Assembly: GCA_033856515.1 (NCBI GenBank)
Contig: JAWVEY010000034.1
Coordinates: 339,853-403,852 of the forward strand
DNA: 64,000 bases
From: JALZKA01 sp033856515
Lineage (GTDB): Bacteria > Actinomycetota > Thermoleophilia > Solirubrobacterales > 70-9
Reading direction: 5' to 3'
Shown here: positions 25,949-33,673 of the stretch, one piece after another
How the letters are laid out: each line of letters begins with the position of its first letter
Position numbering within the stretch: position 1 is the stretch's first letter
The notes under the pieces: generated by a model
Seen by the model: only the letters and a program-made list of their open reading frames with translations
Told to the model about the DNA's origin: nothing
Databases searched by the model: none
Made by a program: the position numbers and the translations under genes

Positions 25949-26986
25949 CTAATCGGCTAGGTCGCGGCGGGCCTGCTCCGTGATCTCGCCAAGCTCTTTG
26001 ACTCGATCCTCGTAGTTCTCCAGCTGGCGTCTTTCGTACCGATAGTCGGGATCGCGTGGTGCCGAGCCGAGTCTCTCCCAATCAGGATCTACTGGAACCT
26101 CGTCCTTCTCGATGAGTGCTTGGACCCTCTCTTCCACTATGGCCTCAAGCTCTTCCCGCACTAGATCCGGGGCGTGAATGACGATGGTTGCGTTGCCGGC
26201 GTTGAGAGATGACTCTGAATCGAGCCCGAAGCGCCAGACCCCCTCGGTATCCAGGGCGAATCCGAGAGCTTCCAGCACGGCTTGGGCTTCATCATCGGTC
26301 ACCCCCAGCGCCTTGCTGGCCGCTTCCGTCGTCTGCGGCACATCCTTCAGCCAGCGCACGAGGTTGTCGGGGCGCCCGCCACGCCTCTCCCACTGTTCGA
26401 CGTGGGGTTCTGCCGCGTCGCGTCCGCGCCGGTACCGGTTCCGCAGTCGGTCGACGACAAGCTTCTTGGCGGCATATGCCCCGCCGAGCGTGTCCAGATG
26501 CTCGAGCAGACTCCAGATGACGTCCCATGCTTCGAGCAAACCCGGAAAGTCCGCGAGGACGCCATTCCCCATTGGCGGATGCACGAGCAAGATCGGCTCG
26601 AGCGGGTTTCCATCGAGTACGCCGGCCTCAGAAGCCCGGACGAACTCACTTACGGGCTCGAGCTGCCACCACGGCGTCCATCGGACCTTGCCATCGAGCT
26701 CTACGAGGGCGACCTCGCTGCTGATTCGGCCAAACACGGTCGATTCGGGGCCGCGCGAGAAGGCAATCGAGTAGATAGCTCCCCAGGCCGTGTCATTTGG
26801 AAGCTCCATCTCGTGAGCCTTTGCGGCACGGTCGATGACATCGCCCATGCGCTCGTCGGGGGCAACCTCCAGCTCGATCGCCGGGAGCATCCGCGCCGGC
26901 GTCTCAAAGTCCTCTTGAGTGAGCCCCAGCTGCCAGTCCGAGCCTGCGCGTGCAACGGTCATGCGAATGCCCGTGTCGCTGCTCAT
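25949..26986 (-). CDS. Hypothetical protein with HTH-like middle
   Basis: 345 residues. The N-terminus is strand-rich (RMTVARAGSDWQLGL, AIELEVAPDERMGDVIDRAA), recalling a small beta-grasp-like domain, though this is a loose impression. The middle includes a helix-turn-helix-like unit (TTEAASKALGVTDDEAQAVL, then a wing ending GVWRFG). The end is charged and helical (DPDYRYERRQLENYEDRVKE). No catalytic motif is seen. A hydrophobic microprotein-type sequence overlaps its start on the same strand. Confidence 0.65.
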   Translation of the reverse strand: MSSDTGIRMTVARAGSDWQLGLTQEDFETPARMLPAIELEVAPDERMGDVIDRAAKAHEMELPNDTAWGAIYSIAFSRGPESTVFGRISSEVALVELDGKVRWTPWWQLEPVSEFVRASEAGVLDGNPLEPILLVHPPMGNGVLADFPGLLEAWDVIWSLLEHLDTLGGAYAAKKLVVDRLRNRYRRGRDAAEPHVEQWERRGGRPDNLVRWLKDVPQTTEAASKALGVTDDEAQAVLEALGFALDTEGVWRFGLDSESSLNAGNATIVIHAPDLVREELEAIVEERVQALIEKDEVPVDPDWERLGSAPRDPDYRYERRQLENYEDRVKELGEITEQARRDLAD

Positions 26987-27029
26987 GCGCGAAACCTATC
27001 TGCGCACCGCGAGAGGGGGCCCACCGAGA

Positions 27030-27107
27030 GCCGATCAACCGCCAGAGGATCAGCGGGATCGCCGACGGAGCAGGCACGAGCACTAGATATAGGAGCAACA
27101 TCGCCAT
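27030..27107 (-). repeat. Dispersed repeat encoding hydrophobic microprotein, copy 1
   Basis: On the minus strand a frame beginning ATG 27107 reads MAMLLLYLVLVPAPSAIPLI then LWRLIG and continues into the start of the gene at 26986. Bases 27060-27098 match 45208-45246 with about two differences. Bases 27030-27080 match 43645-43694. The protein motif LLLYLVLVPxPS also occurs in the plus-strand gene at 47128. It is therefore a multi-copy short sequence, either a duplicated tiny gene or a mobile-like repeat. Confidence 0.6.
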
Positions 27108-27210
27108 CAGAAGCAGCGTCGCCAGAACAACCCTCGATGATCGAGCTCGACCCGCCCAGGCTCGGGTCCGGATCGACTAAGACCGCCGTGCCCTCTGCTT
27201 CATTGGGGGT

Positions 27211-28074
27211 GTGAACGATCGCGAGATCGCAGTCGTCGTCTGGCTCGGGCTGTTCTTGCTCTGGGCGGTCAGCCTGCCCAAGGTCAGGCGCGAGCTGCCA
27301 GGGCTGCTCGAAGCCTCTCTCAAGGCGCAGATCCTTATATCCGTCCTGGCACTGGCGCTATACGTAACGGCGGTCGTCTACCTCGGTTCGCTAGCGGACC
27401 TGTGGAAGCCGGCCCTCGTGAGCGACACGATCTTCTGGTTCGTCGCCAGCGGATTCGTCTTGCTCGGTGGCTCGGCCACGCTCTTCAAGCGCTCAGACCA
27501 GACCCTGCGTCCATTGGTCGCCAGGCTCCTCGGCGTCACCCTGGTCGTCGAGGTACTCGTCAACCTCTACGTCTTTCCGCTGCCCGTCGAACTGGTGCTG
27601 GTCCCGTTCGTGACCTTTCTCGTCTGCCTCGGACTCGTCGCCAGCCGCGAGCCCGATCACAAGGCCGTCAGCGATCTGGTCGGCGGCATCCAAGCAGTGC
27701 TGGGCCTCGGCTTGTTTGCCTATGTGGCCGTCCGGATCGCTTTCGACTGGGACGGCTTCCTCGACATCGGAGTCCTCAAGCTGGCCTTGCCGATCTGGCT
27801 GACCCTGGCCTGCCTCCCGTTCATGATCCTCATGGGCCTCTTCTCCGCCTACAGCACCGCCTTCGCGATGATCCGCTGGGCCAGCCTGGAGCCGGCGCGC
27901 CGCCAACGAGCTCGCGCGGCCCTACTGCGCGGCCTCCACCTGCGAGCTGCTGACGTCGCCACATTCAATGGGATGTGGTGCAAGGCTCTGACCCGAAGCG
28001 AGACCGATCAGCAAGCGCGCGAGGTCGTTCGCCAATTCCGCGAGCTCGGACCGGCAGGCCCGGTTCCAGTCTGA
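27211..28074 (+). CDS. Polytopic membrane protein
   Basis: 287 residues with about seven hydrophobic helices: VVVWLGLFLLWAVSL, AQILISVLALALYVTAVVYL, FWFVASGFVLLGG, LGVTLVVEVLVNLYVF, VLVPFVTFLVCLGLV, QAVLGLGLFAYVAVRIAF, and LALPIWLTLACLPFMILMGL. A basic amphipathic cytoplasmic tail follows (residues about 235-287). No transporter or enzyme signature is recognised. It starts at GTG 27211, 104 bases downstream of the repeat copy on the other strand, and ends about 220 bp before the ubiquitin-like operon. Confidence 0.7.
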   Translation: MNDREIAVVVWLGLFLLWAVSLPKVRRELPGLLEASLKAQILISVLALALYVTAVVYLGSLADLWKPALVSDTIFWFVASGFVLLGGSATLFKRSDQTLRPLVARLLGVTLVVEVLVNLYVFPLPVELVLVPFVTFLVCLGLVASREPDHKAVSDLVGGIQAVLGLGLFAYVAVRIAFDWDGFLDIGVLKLALPIWLTLACLPFMILMGLFSAYSTAFAMIRWASLEPARRQRARAALLRGLHLRAADVATFNGMWCKALTRSETDQQAREVVRQFRELGPAGPVPV

Positions 28075-28147
28075 GATCGCAGCCGGTTCCCGGTCTGATC
28101 TCGCTATTGCCCTACGTTGCCACATAACTGAGCACCCTAGGCCTGTG

Positions 28148-28200
28148 CTCCAACAAGAGCTCACTCGGCGCCGAGCGACAAGCGGCGCCGAGAGTTGGAG
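28148..28200 (+). promoter_or_regulatory. Extended hairpin in the leader of the conjugation operon
   Basis: Outer arms CTCCAAC (28148-28154) and GTTGGAG (28194-28200) enclose inner arms CTCGGCGCCG (28164-28173) and CGGCGCCGAG (28183-28192) with a 9-base loop. There is a bulge on the 5' side. No T-run follows. It lies about 95 bases before the first gene of the operon, so it could be a leader RNA structure or, as double-stranded DNA, an operator. Confidence 0.5.
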
Positions 28201-28295
28201 ACGGCAAGCGCCGTCCCCCGCGAACTGTCTTCCGTCCGAAGCCAGGCCTATTTTGGATGGTGGGCAAATAACGCCAACGATCTTGAGGAGACGAG

Positions 28296-28421
28296 ATGGC
28301 TGACGAGAAAACCAAGCCGGACAAACCGGACAAAGACAAAGACAAAGACAAGCCGCCGAAGCCGCCGAAGCCAGGTCCGGTGCAACCACCTGACCATGGC
28401 AAGCCGCGCCGACACGGATAG
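28296..28421 (+). CDS. 41-residue charged disordered peptide, candidate protein modifier
   Basis: ATG 28296 is preceded by GAGGAG at 28285-28290 with 5-nt spacing, a near-ideal ribosome site. The product is almost entirely Lys, Asp and Pro (opening MADEKTKPDKPDKDKD, then PPKPPKPG repeats) and ends KPRRHG, so its last residue is glycine. It cannot form a ubiquitin fold. Its last 26 bases overlap the start of the E2-E1 gene, so translation of the two should be coupled. In related bacterial operons this place is held by a ubiquitin-like protein with a C-terminal Gly. I infer that it may be the conjugated peptide or a specificity factor. This is unproven. Confidence 0.65.
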   Translation: MADEKTKPDKPDKDKDKDKPPKPPKPGPVQPPDHGKPRRHG

Positions 28422-30126
28422 CTACCACCCCTGGTTCGAGCGCTGGACAGATCTAGAGAAGTGGGAGCGCGAGCGCTTTAGGGCCTACGGGCTGCCGTGG
28501 GCTCCCGACGCGGGTCTGCGTGACCTCGGCTATCTGGTCATCCACAGCAAGGTTGAGTACCAAGGCCAGCCTCTCAAGATCGCGGTCGTTTACCCGACCG
28601 AGTACCCGGAGTTGCCGCCTTGGGTTTATGCCGACCGGGTCGTTCTTGACCGCCATCAGCTGCCGTTCAGGGCCAACTTCTGTCTCCTGGAGCGACCGAT
28701 TGACTCGTGGCAGGGTCGCGAGTGGGGCGCCGCTGATCTAATCGCCGAGCAGCTGCTTCCACTGCTGCGAGATTCAGAGGCCGGGCCAGAGGTGGTTCGT
28801 GCCCGGGAAGCTCCGATCCCTGAACCGGCCAGCGCCTTCTTTGGGTATGCCGATAACGCGGTCGTTCTCGTTCCGGCCAACCTCACCTCGACTCAGGGCG
28901 ACAGCGGCAGTTTCGAAGTCAAGGTCTTCGACACCGACCGTTACCTCCTGACCAAGGTCGGCTCGGTCTCGGCCGACACACCTCTCGCCGAGCTATTGCC
29001 GCTCCATGGCGCATTGAAAGGCAAATGGAAACGCGTGGACAAGCACCCGTCTGAGGGACCTTTCGGGGAAGAAGTGCTCGACTGGGTCCGGCGCACGCTC
29101 CCCGAGCTGCTCAAGAGTCCAGCCCCGCCTCAACCGCCTCGAAAGCGCGGGCGCCGACGCAGTCCGACAGCGACGCCATCGATGCAGATAGTCGGACTCG
29201 TCTTTCCCGAAGAGCGTGCTGCTGACGGCGCCGAGCACGATGCGTGGATGTTTCTTGGCATCCGGAATGGCACGGAGGGCTTTCTCTTGCATAGCGAGGA
29301 GGCCTCGGTCGAGCAGCGCCAGCGCCGCATCCCTGACCTGGCCGGTCTTGAGACCAAGTCGGCCCTGGTCTTAGGGGCTGGCTCACTCGGCAGCGATGTT
29401 GCCCTGCATCTCTCTCGGGCTGGGATTGGGCGCCTGGTGGTCATTGACTCGGACCGCTTCGAGGTCAACAACGCAGTCAGGCACGCGCTCGGCGTTGAAA
29501 AGTCTGGGCTCCGTAAGGCCGAGGCAGTCGCCCAGTTGTGTCGTCTCGCCAATCCGTTCTGTGATGCTGCCAGCGTCGAGTTGACCGTTGGAGGGGTGGA
29601 GCCGCAGCGGCCGCCGCTCAAGGTGCTGGAAGAGGCGGTAGCCGAGGCCGACTTGCTGGTCGAGACAACTGGCGTCAACCAGATCGAGCTCCTGGCCGGT
29701 CGCGTTGCCTGGGACCACGATCTGCCAATTATCTCGTGCTGGATGACCGAAGGCTCCTGGGCCGGGGAGGTGGTCCGCATTCGACCGGGGGCGACGATGT
29801 GTATGACTTGCTTTCATGCCGGGCAGCGCCAAGGCGAACTGCTCAGTGGCGACGCGGCTCCCGAGGATGAGGCGATGGTGGTCGCCCAAGGCTGCACCCA
29901 CCCGACCGTTAGCGGCGCTGGGTTTGACGCCGCCGAGACAGCAGCGATGGCGGCCCGCCTGGCCTGTCAGACGCTGCTTGACGATGACAAGTACCCGAGC
30001 CCGGATTGGGATCACGCTGTATCGAACTTCAGACGCGATCCCAAGGACGAGGACTTTCCCAGAGCAGGGGTCGAGGCGCTGGCGCCGAACGCCGAGTGCG
30101 AGCGATGCGGGCAAGGTGCTGGATAG
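28396..30126 (+). CDS. E2-E1 fusion of a bacterial ubiquitin-like conjugation system
   Basis: 576 residues from ATG 28396; the frame runs open to 28195, but those residues are the peptide gene read out of frame. Residues 1-130 form an E2/UBC-like domain: YPTEYPELPPWVYADRV, DRHQLPF, and FCLLERPIDSW with likely catalytic Cys96. After a linker (basic, Pro-rich about 235-260) comes a ThiF/E1 Rossmann domain with GAGSLG at 327-332, VVIDSDRFEVNNAVRHALG (Asp and Arg of the adenylation site), and two zinc pairs, C469/C472 (MCMTCF) and C568/C571 (ECERCG). C448 is a possible E1 cysteine. Such proteins activate a C-terminal carboxylate with ATP and pass it through cysteine thioesters. The JAMM gene overlaps its end. 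Confidence 0.85.
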   Translation: MASRADTDSYHPWFERWTDLEKWERERFRAYGLPWAPDAGLRDLGYLVIHSKVEYQGQPLKIAVVYPTEYPELPPWVYADRVVLDRHQLPFRANFCLLERPIDSWQGREWGAADLIAEQLLPLLRDSEAGPEVVRAREAPIPEPASAFFGYADNAVVLVPANLTSTQGDSGSFEVKVFDTDRYLLTKVGSVSADTPLAELLPLHGALKGKWKRVDKHPSEGPFGEEVLDWVRRTLPELLKSPAPPQPPRKRGRRRSPTATPSMQIVGLVFPEERAADGAEHDAWMFLGIRNGTEGFLLHSEEASVEQRQRRIPDLAGLETKSALVLGAGSLGSDVALHLSRAGIGRLVVIDSDRFEVNNAVRHALGVEKSGLRKAEAVAQLCRLANPFCDAASVELTVGGVEPQRPPLKVLEEAVAEADLLVETTGVNQIELLAGRVAWDHDLPIISCWMTEGSWAGEVVRIRPGATMCMTCFHAGQRQGELLSGDAAPEDEAMVVAQGCTHPTVSGAGFDAAETAAMAARLACQTLLDDDKYPSPDWDHAVSNFRRDPKDEDFPRAGVEALAPNAECERCGQGAG

Positions 30127-30584
30127 ATGAGCGTGCTTTGGTCCACCTCTGGACCGATGCGAGGCGCTTTCGTCTCCGTGAGACCGGAGGAGCACTGCTT
30201 GGCTGGCGTGACGGTGCTGACGCTGTTATCGCCCACGTCCTAGGTCCGGGGCCTGATGCCAAGCACGGCTTCCGCTCCTTCGAGCCGGACGGACCGTGGC
30301 AAGTCGAGCAGGGACGGCTCATCTATGAAGAGAGCGGGCGAACCGTGGCTTACATCGGCGACTGGCACACCCATCCCTTTGCCGCACCGATTCCGAGTCA
30401 GCAGGATCGGCGCGCGGCCGGTCTGATCGCCGCCGATGAGGATTTCCGAGCGCCGGAGCCGCTGTCGGCGATCGTCGGAGCTCCATGGCCGGATCGGGTC
30501 CGGGGGTTAGCGCCGAGGCTCAGTGTCTATTGCTGGGCCGGCGAGGATTTCGAGGCCATGAAGATCAGAACGTTTAGATTTTGA
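30105..30584 (+). CDS. JAMM/MPN (Mov34-type) metalloprotease of the conjugation operon
   Basis: 159 residues from ATG 30105, overlapping the E1 gene by 22 bases; earlier starts would add only out-of-frame E1 sequence. The complete JAMM zinc site is present: E26 (RETGGALLGW), then H88-T-H90-x7-S98-x2-D101 (GDWHTHPFAAPIPSQQD). These metallopeptidases process ubiquitin-like precursors or remove them from targets. In bacteria they accompany E1/E2 genes in CBASS, Bil and Bub-type operons. Here the partner peptide already ends in Gly, so deconjugation is the likelier job. All catalytic residues are intact. Confidence 0.85.
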   Translation: MRARCWIDERALVHLWTDARRFRLRETGGALLGWRDGADAVIAHVLGPGPDAKHGFRSFEPDGPWQVEQGRLIYEESGRTVAYIGDWHTHPFAAPIPSQQDRRAAGLIAADEDFRAPEPLSAIVGAPWPDRVRGLAPRLSVYCWAGEDFEAMKIRTFRF

Positions 30585-30595
30585 TTGCGCAGCTT

Positions 30596-30922
30596 CTAGT
30601 TCCGCAAGTCGAATGAACTCAGGTACCTAAGCGCATAGAGCAGGTCAGGCAGGTCCGGCGCGTTGATGACTTCGGTCACCGGTCCGATCTTGACGACGAT
30701 CACGTATCGGAACTTTCGATCGACCTTCGGGTGAGCAAAGACCGCGAGGCCGTCGTTTTCACTGACCTTCTCGTAGCCCTGACTGGAGAAGTAGCCCCCA
30801 AAGTCCTCGATCTCTTGCTCAGTGCTGAAGCGATCGCGTGTCCAAGCCGAGCCAGCCTTGACGGTCCACGTTGCCATCTCCCAGGGCACGGGCTCAACAT
30901 ATCTCATCATTCCGGGTGCCAC
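30596..30922 (-). CDS. Small hypothetical protein, convergent to the JAMM gene
   Basis: 108 residues as drawn; an internal ATG gives a product beginning MATWTVKAGSAWTRD, which may be the real start. It alternates helices and strands (EQEIEDFGGYFSSQGYEKV, LAVFAHPKVDRKFRYVIVVK, LPDLLYALRYLSSFDLR). No known family. Only 11 bases separate its stop from that of the JAMM gene, and no obvious terminator is present between them. Confidence 0.55.
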   Translation of the reverse strand: MAPGMMRYVEPVPWEMATWTVKAGSAWTRDRFSTEQEIEDFGGYFSSQGYEKVSENDGLAVFAHPKVDRKFRYVIVVKIGPVTEVINAPDLPDLLYALRYLSSFDLRN

Positions 30923-31398
30923 GCTCCGACTATCCCACTCCCCTGGCCGCTAATTGTCACTTTTCGCGTGGGTTCAACATCGAGTGTCTAGCCACGACGA
31001 GGGTCAAGGCTTCGACCCGTGCTGACCGACGGTGAGGACTCGCGACAACGACCGCCAGTAGCTGCCCGCGGCTGACGAGGCCGCTTGCATCAGGCATCGC
31101 GCCTGGTTGTGATTGTGTCCCTGATGGCACATGGCGATAGAGGGAGGCCGGGTGGGACGGCCTCCACTCCGCGAGCGTCCTAGTAGCGGTATCGGATCCG
31201 GAAGAGCGGATCGTTCTGCCATTGCCACCCGATCAGGTGGCGCAAGCCGAGATCAGCCTAGACCTTGGCAATCGACCGGGGTTGTTCGGGTCGGTCAGGC
31301 CAACGGCCGAGACCAGCGTCGTCGCCCGCGGCAGCGCGGCGATCACCCCAATCGACCCGCCGGCCTGGATCACGAACGAGGGCAGCGGCCCGATGACG
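30923..31398. other. Gap with a possible 5'-truncated coding relic at about 31141-31390
   Basis: After an in-frame TAG (31138-31140), the plus strand reads protein-like sequence without any start codon: GWDGLHSASVLVAVSDPEE, RIVLPLPPDQVAQAEISLDL, VVARGSAAITPIDPPAWITN. Third positions are mostly G/C. The frame then runs antisense into the retropepsin-like gene. It may be the remains of a gene cut off at its 5' side. No family recognised. The first 200 bases of the gap hold nothing I can interpret. Confidence 0.35.
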
Positions 31399-31839
31399 TC
31401 AGATCGGCCTCAGGATTACCTCGGCCGCAGCCTGACGAAAGGTCACTTCCACGCTGAGAAAGAAGTCTCGCCCCAATATGTAGGCGTCGGTTTCGAAGCG
31501 CTCATCCTCGATGATCTCTGGCGGCATGAAGAAAGGGGAGATTGGAATCGTCTGGTCGCTCCAGCAGGCGGAGATCAGGTCAGAGCGACGCAAGTGCAGG
31601 ACGCGACGTCGGCCGAGCGCCGTTCGAATCTCAGTTGGCTCGAGCAGCTCCTGGTCGATGCCGAGCTCATCGGCGGCTTCCAGCGGTAGCGCAGAGAATG
31701 AGGCGCCGCTATCGAGCAAGCAGGGGTACTCCCACTGCCGCTTAGGGCCCCTGAGGTCGATCCAGATCTGCGGAGGCTCGATCGCTCCCTCATCCGGGAG
31801 CCCGGCGTAGGCAAAGGTCCAGGATCTGTCGTCGGTCAC
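31399..31839 (-). CDS. Retropepsin-like aspartic protease domain protein
   Basis: 146 residues from GTG 31839, 13 bases after the stop of the DUF5678 gene; the frame is open to 31908, but that part lies inside the upstream gene. CLLDSGASFSALP contains the D-(S/T)-G-A catalytic signature (D43), and AYILGRDFFLSVEVTF matches the late I-L-G-x-(D/N)-F element of retroviral-type proteases. Bacterial single-domain members act as dimers and cleave proteins. Substrate unknown. Lack of a ribosome site and the short spacing suggest translational coupling to the preceding gene. Confidence 0.7.
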   Translation of the reverse strand: MTDDRSWTFAYAGLPDEGAIEPPQIWIDLRGPKRQWEYPCLLDSGASFSALPLEAADELGIDQELLEPTEIRTALGRRRVLHLRRSDLISACWSDQTIPISPFFMPPEIIEDERFETDAYILGRDFFLSVEVTFRQAAAEVILRPI

Positions 31840-31852
31840 CGATTCAGACCGG

Positions 31853-32083
31853 TCAGATCCGCAGGTACGGCTCTTCCCGCCGCGCGCGAACGGCCAAGCA
31901 GCGATCACCTGGCTTCAGAGGGTTGTCCCGTTTGAGTCTCTCGAGATCGGTATCCGAGGCGATGACTCGGGCGCCACGGATCGCCACCCACCTTCCCCGG
32001 TGCTTGTTGAGCTCTTCGGTGAGCTGATGTCGTTCTCTAGAGGTGATTCCGCGAAAGTAGTCCCGCGGACGGACGGATAGCAC
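31853..32083 (-). CDS. DUF5678-like small protein
   Basis: 76 residues. The core HRGRWVAIRGARVIASDTDL followed by ERLKRDN is the hallmark of DUF5678, a small domain often encoded just before retropepsin-like proteases. The N-terminus is basic and helical (ITSRERHQLTEELNK). It is the first gene of a two-gene unit with the protease. Its function is unknown; the recurring pairing suggests it presents or regulates the protease. Confidence 0.65.
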   Translation of the reverse strand: MLSVRPRDYFRGITSRERHQLTEELNKHRGRWVAIRGARVIASDTDLERLKRDNPLKPGDRCLAVRARREEPYLRI

Positions 32084-32161
32084 ACATTGTGCGCCGGAAT
32101 GGGACGCTCCTAGCCGCTGTGCCGGTTAGCGATGCTGGGGGATCCGGCCGGCCTGCACGGC

Positions 32162-32653
32162 TTAGGGGGCGCCCGATTCAGAAGCAGCGGGGGTCGCAAT
32201 CTCGAATCCGGCTGCTCGAGCCGCTGACCTCATCACCGCCGCGCCTGAGTTCAACGCGTTATCGCCGAAGGAGGAAGAGTGCTCGCGCGTGACGATCCGC
32301 AGCTCAGTGCCGGAGACAGTTCGGATCTCCCAGCTCTGTTCGCTGGTCATGCCGCGGACCCGTGGGGTTAGGTCGCGCCTGACAGTGATTGACGCTCCCT
32401 CGAGGTTGATCAGTCCGACAGTGGTGCTCGCCTCTCCCTGGTCCGGGCTGAGGACAGCCCAATGCAGGGCTGTTCCGCGCAGACAGAGGACCGCTAGCTG
32501 TGCGCCGACTTGGGCAACGCCAACTTCCCCTCCGTCGGGGAAAGATTCGGCGAGCTCGACCCGCAGCCAATGCATTCCTTCAGGGACGTCTGACGCAGAC
32601 TCGTGTGCCTCGTACCAGAGATTCGTGGCTTCCGTGAGTGCCTCGCCTTTCAC
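32162..32653 (-). CDS. Hypothetical protein
   Basis: 163 residues from GTG 32653. The frame continues to 32818, but the extra residues (LRHRLNLRTAADAERT) overlap the start region of the divergent gene at 32807 and look non-coding. The body is beta-rich: VGVAQVGAQLAVLCLRG, LHWAVLSPDQGEASTTVGLI, SWEIRTVSGTELRIVTREHS. It has a helical end (AAVMRSAARAAGFEIA). No family recognised. It is divergent from the coiled-coil gene at 32807. Confidence 0.5.
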   Translation of the reverse strand: MKGEALTEATNLWYEAHESASDVPEGMHWLRVELAESFPDGGEVGVAQVGAQLAVLCLRGTALHWAVLSPDQGEASTTVGLINLEGASITVRRDLTPRVRGMTSEQSWEIRTVSGTELRIVTREHSSSFGDNALNSGAAVMRSAARAAGFEIATPAASESGAP

Positions 32654-32806
32654 GTAGGGACACCATAGCCCCGGTCGGACAGGAACCGAGTATTGAGGGC
32701 CCGATGTTCTGAGCGACCGATGGCAGCACTCAAGGACCGGCGAGGCCTGCAAATTGCGGACGCCGGCGGTTCTCTCAGCGTCCGCGGCTGTTCGTAGATT
32801 CAATCT

Positions 32807-33256
32807 ATGTCGGAGCATCCGGAGAAAGACTCGGTTAGGGACGAACTGCTCAACGAGAGTCGGGCTCTCTCGGCCAGGATCAAAGCTCAGACGGAGCAGG
32901 CCGAGCGCCTGAGAGACCTCGCCGAGCGGATTGATTCGCAGACAGCCAGGGATCGAATTGCACTCGAGGACATGCTCGGTGTACTTGGCGAATCAGCGCA
33001 GATGGTCCTCGATGATCTGGAACGCCGTCTTGGCGGTCAACGCCTCGAACGAGTCGCGATCCAACTCCTACAACAGCGTCATGGCGAAGAGGCCGAGCTC
33101 CACTATCGCGAATGGTACGACCTGCTGACTGATCAGGGTTTCGCAGTCAACGGCAAGAACCCGCTTCAGACTTTTCTGACACAGCTCAATCGCTCGGCTC
33201 AGATTGAGCCCGTCGGCAAGCGCTCCGGGCGATACCGGCTACGGCTCGTCGCTTAA
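32807..33256 (+). CDS. Coiled-coil winged-helix-like protein
   Basis: 149 residues. The first 85 form a coiled coil (ESRALSARIKAQTEQAERLR onward). The last 60 are a helix-helix-wing domain: LHYREWYDLLTDQGFAVNG, TFLTQLNRSAQIEPVGKRSG, RYRLRLV. This second part aligns with residues 90-150 of the product at 22166, so the window holds two members of one family. The winged part probably binds nucleic acid or a partner protein, and the coiled coil dimerises it. Function unknown. It lies about 180 bp upstream of the seven-gene cluster. Confidence 0.65.
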   Translation: MSEHPEKDSVRDELLNESRALSARIKAQTEQAERLRDLAERIDSQTARDRIALEDMLGVLGESAQMVLDDLERRLGGQRLERVAIQLLQQRHGEEAELHYREWYDLLTDQGFAVNGKNPLQTFLTQLNRSAQIEPVGKRSGRYRLRLVA

Positions 33257-33433
33257 GTCTTACCGGCGTTAAGCAGCCCGGGAGTCGCTCGGCCGCGCGG
33301 CGTAACTTGCTGATCTTGGAGTGGCACCACAGTTCCGTCCACTGGCGTCCTTAAATTACGGCATGAAACATGTATCTACGACCCAAACTCAACGCGGGCG
33401 ATCAGCCTCAAGAGGGCTAGAAGGGAAGCAACG

Positions 33434-33667
33434 ATGGCTAAGGGTGACGTTCATACCCAGTGGGACGGCGAGAAGTGGGTCAACAAGGTCGAGGGCAACA
33501 CACGCGCCTCGAACACAGGACCCCGTAAAGACGATGTCCAGGCCACCGGCCGGCGCATGGCCATCGACCGTGGCGCAGAGCACCTGATCCACGGCAAGGA
33601 GCGCAACAAGATTCAGGAGCGCAACACCTATCCGCGCAGCCGTGACCCCAGGCGCTCGAAGGGCTGA
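33434..33667 (+). CDS. DUF2188-like small protein
   Basis: 77 residues. The N-terminus MAKGDVHTQWDGEKWVNKVE is followed by ASNTGPRKDDVQATGRRMA and EHLIHGKERNKIQERNTYP. This is the DUF2188 pattern: a W at the strand core, a helix from an alternating T-x-x-A segment, and HGKxxxIxERxxY at the end. DUF2188 proteins are small, basic and of unknown function. It is the first gene of a tightly spaced cluster running to 41265, and the next gene starts 6 bp after its stop. Confidence 0.7.
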   Translation: MAKGDVHTQWDGEKWVNKVEGNTRASNTGPRKDDVQATGRRMAIDRGAEHLIHGKERNKIQERNTYPRSRDPRRSKG

Positions 33668-33673
33668 GGCACG

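Noticed and set aside
28195..28395. Upstream extension of the E2-E1 reading frame to 28195
   Set aside because: The extra 67 residues (Lys/Thr/Arg-rich) are the peptide gene and its leader read in the wrong frame. The peptide frame has a far better ribosome site, and ATG 28396 gives a normal E2 N-terminus.
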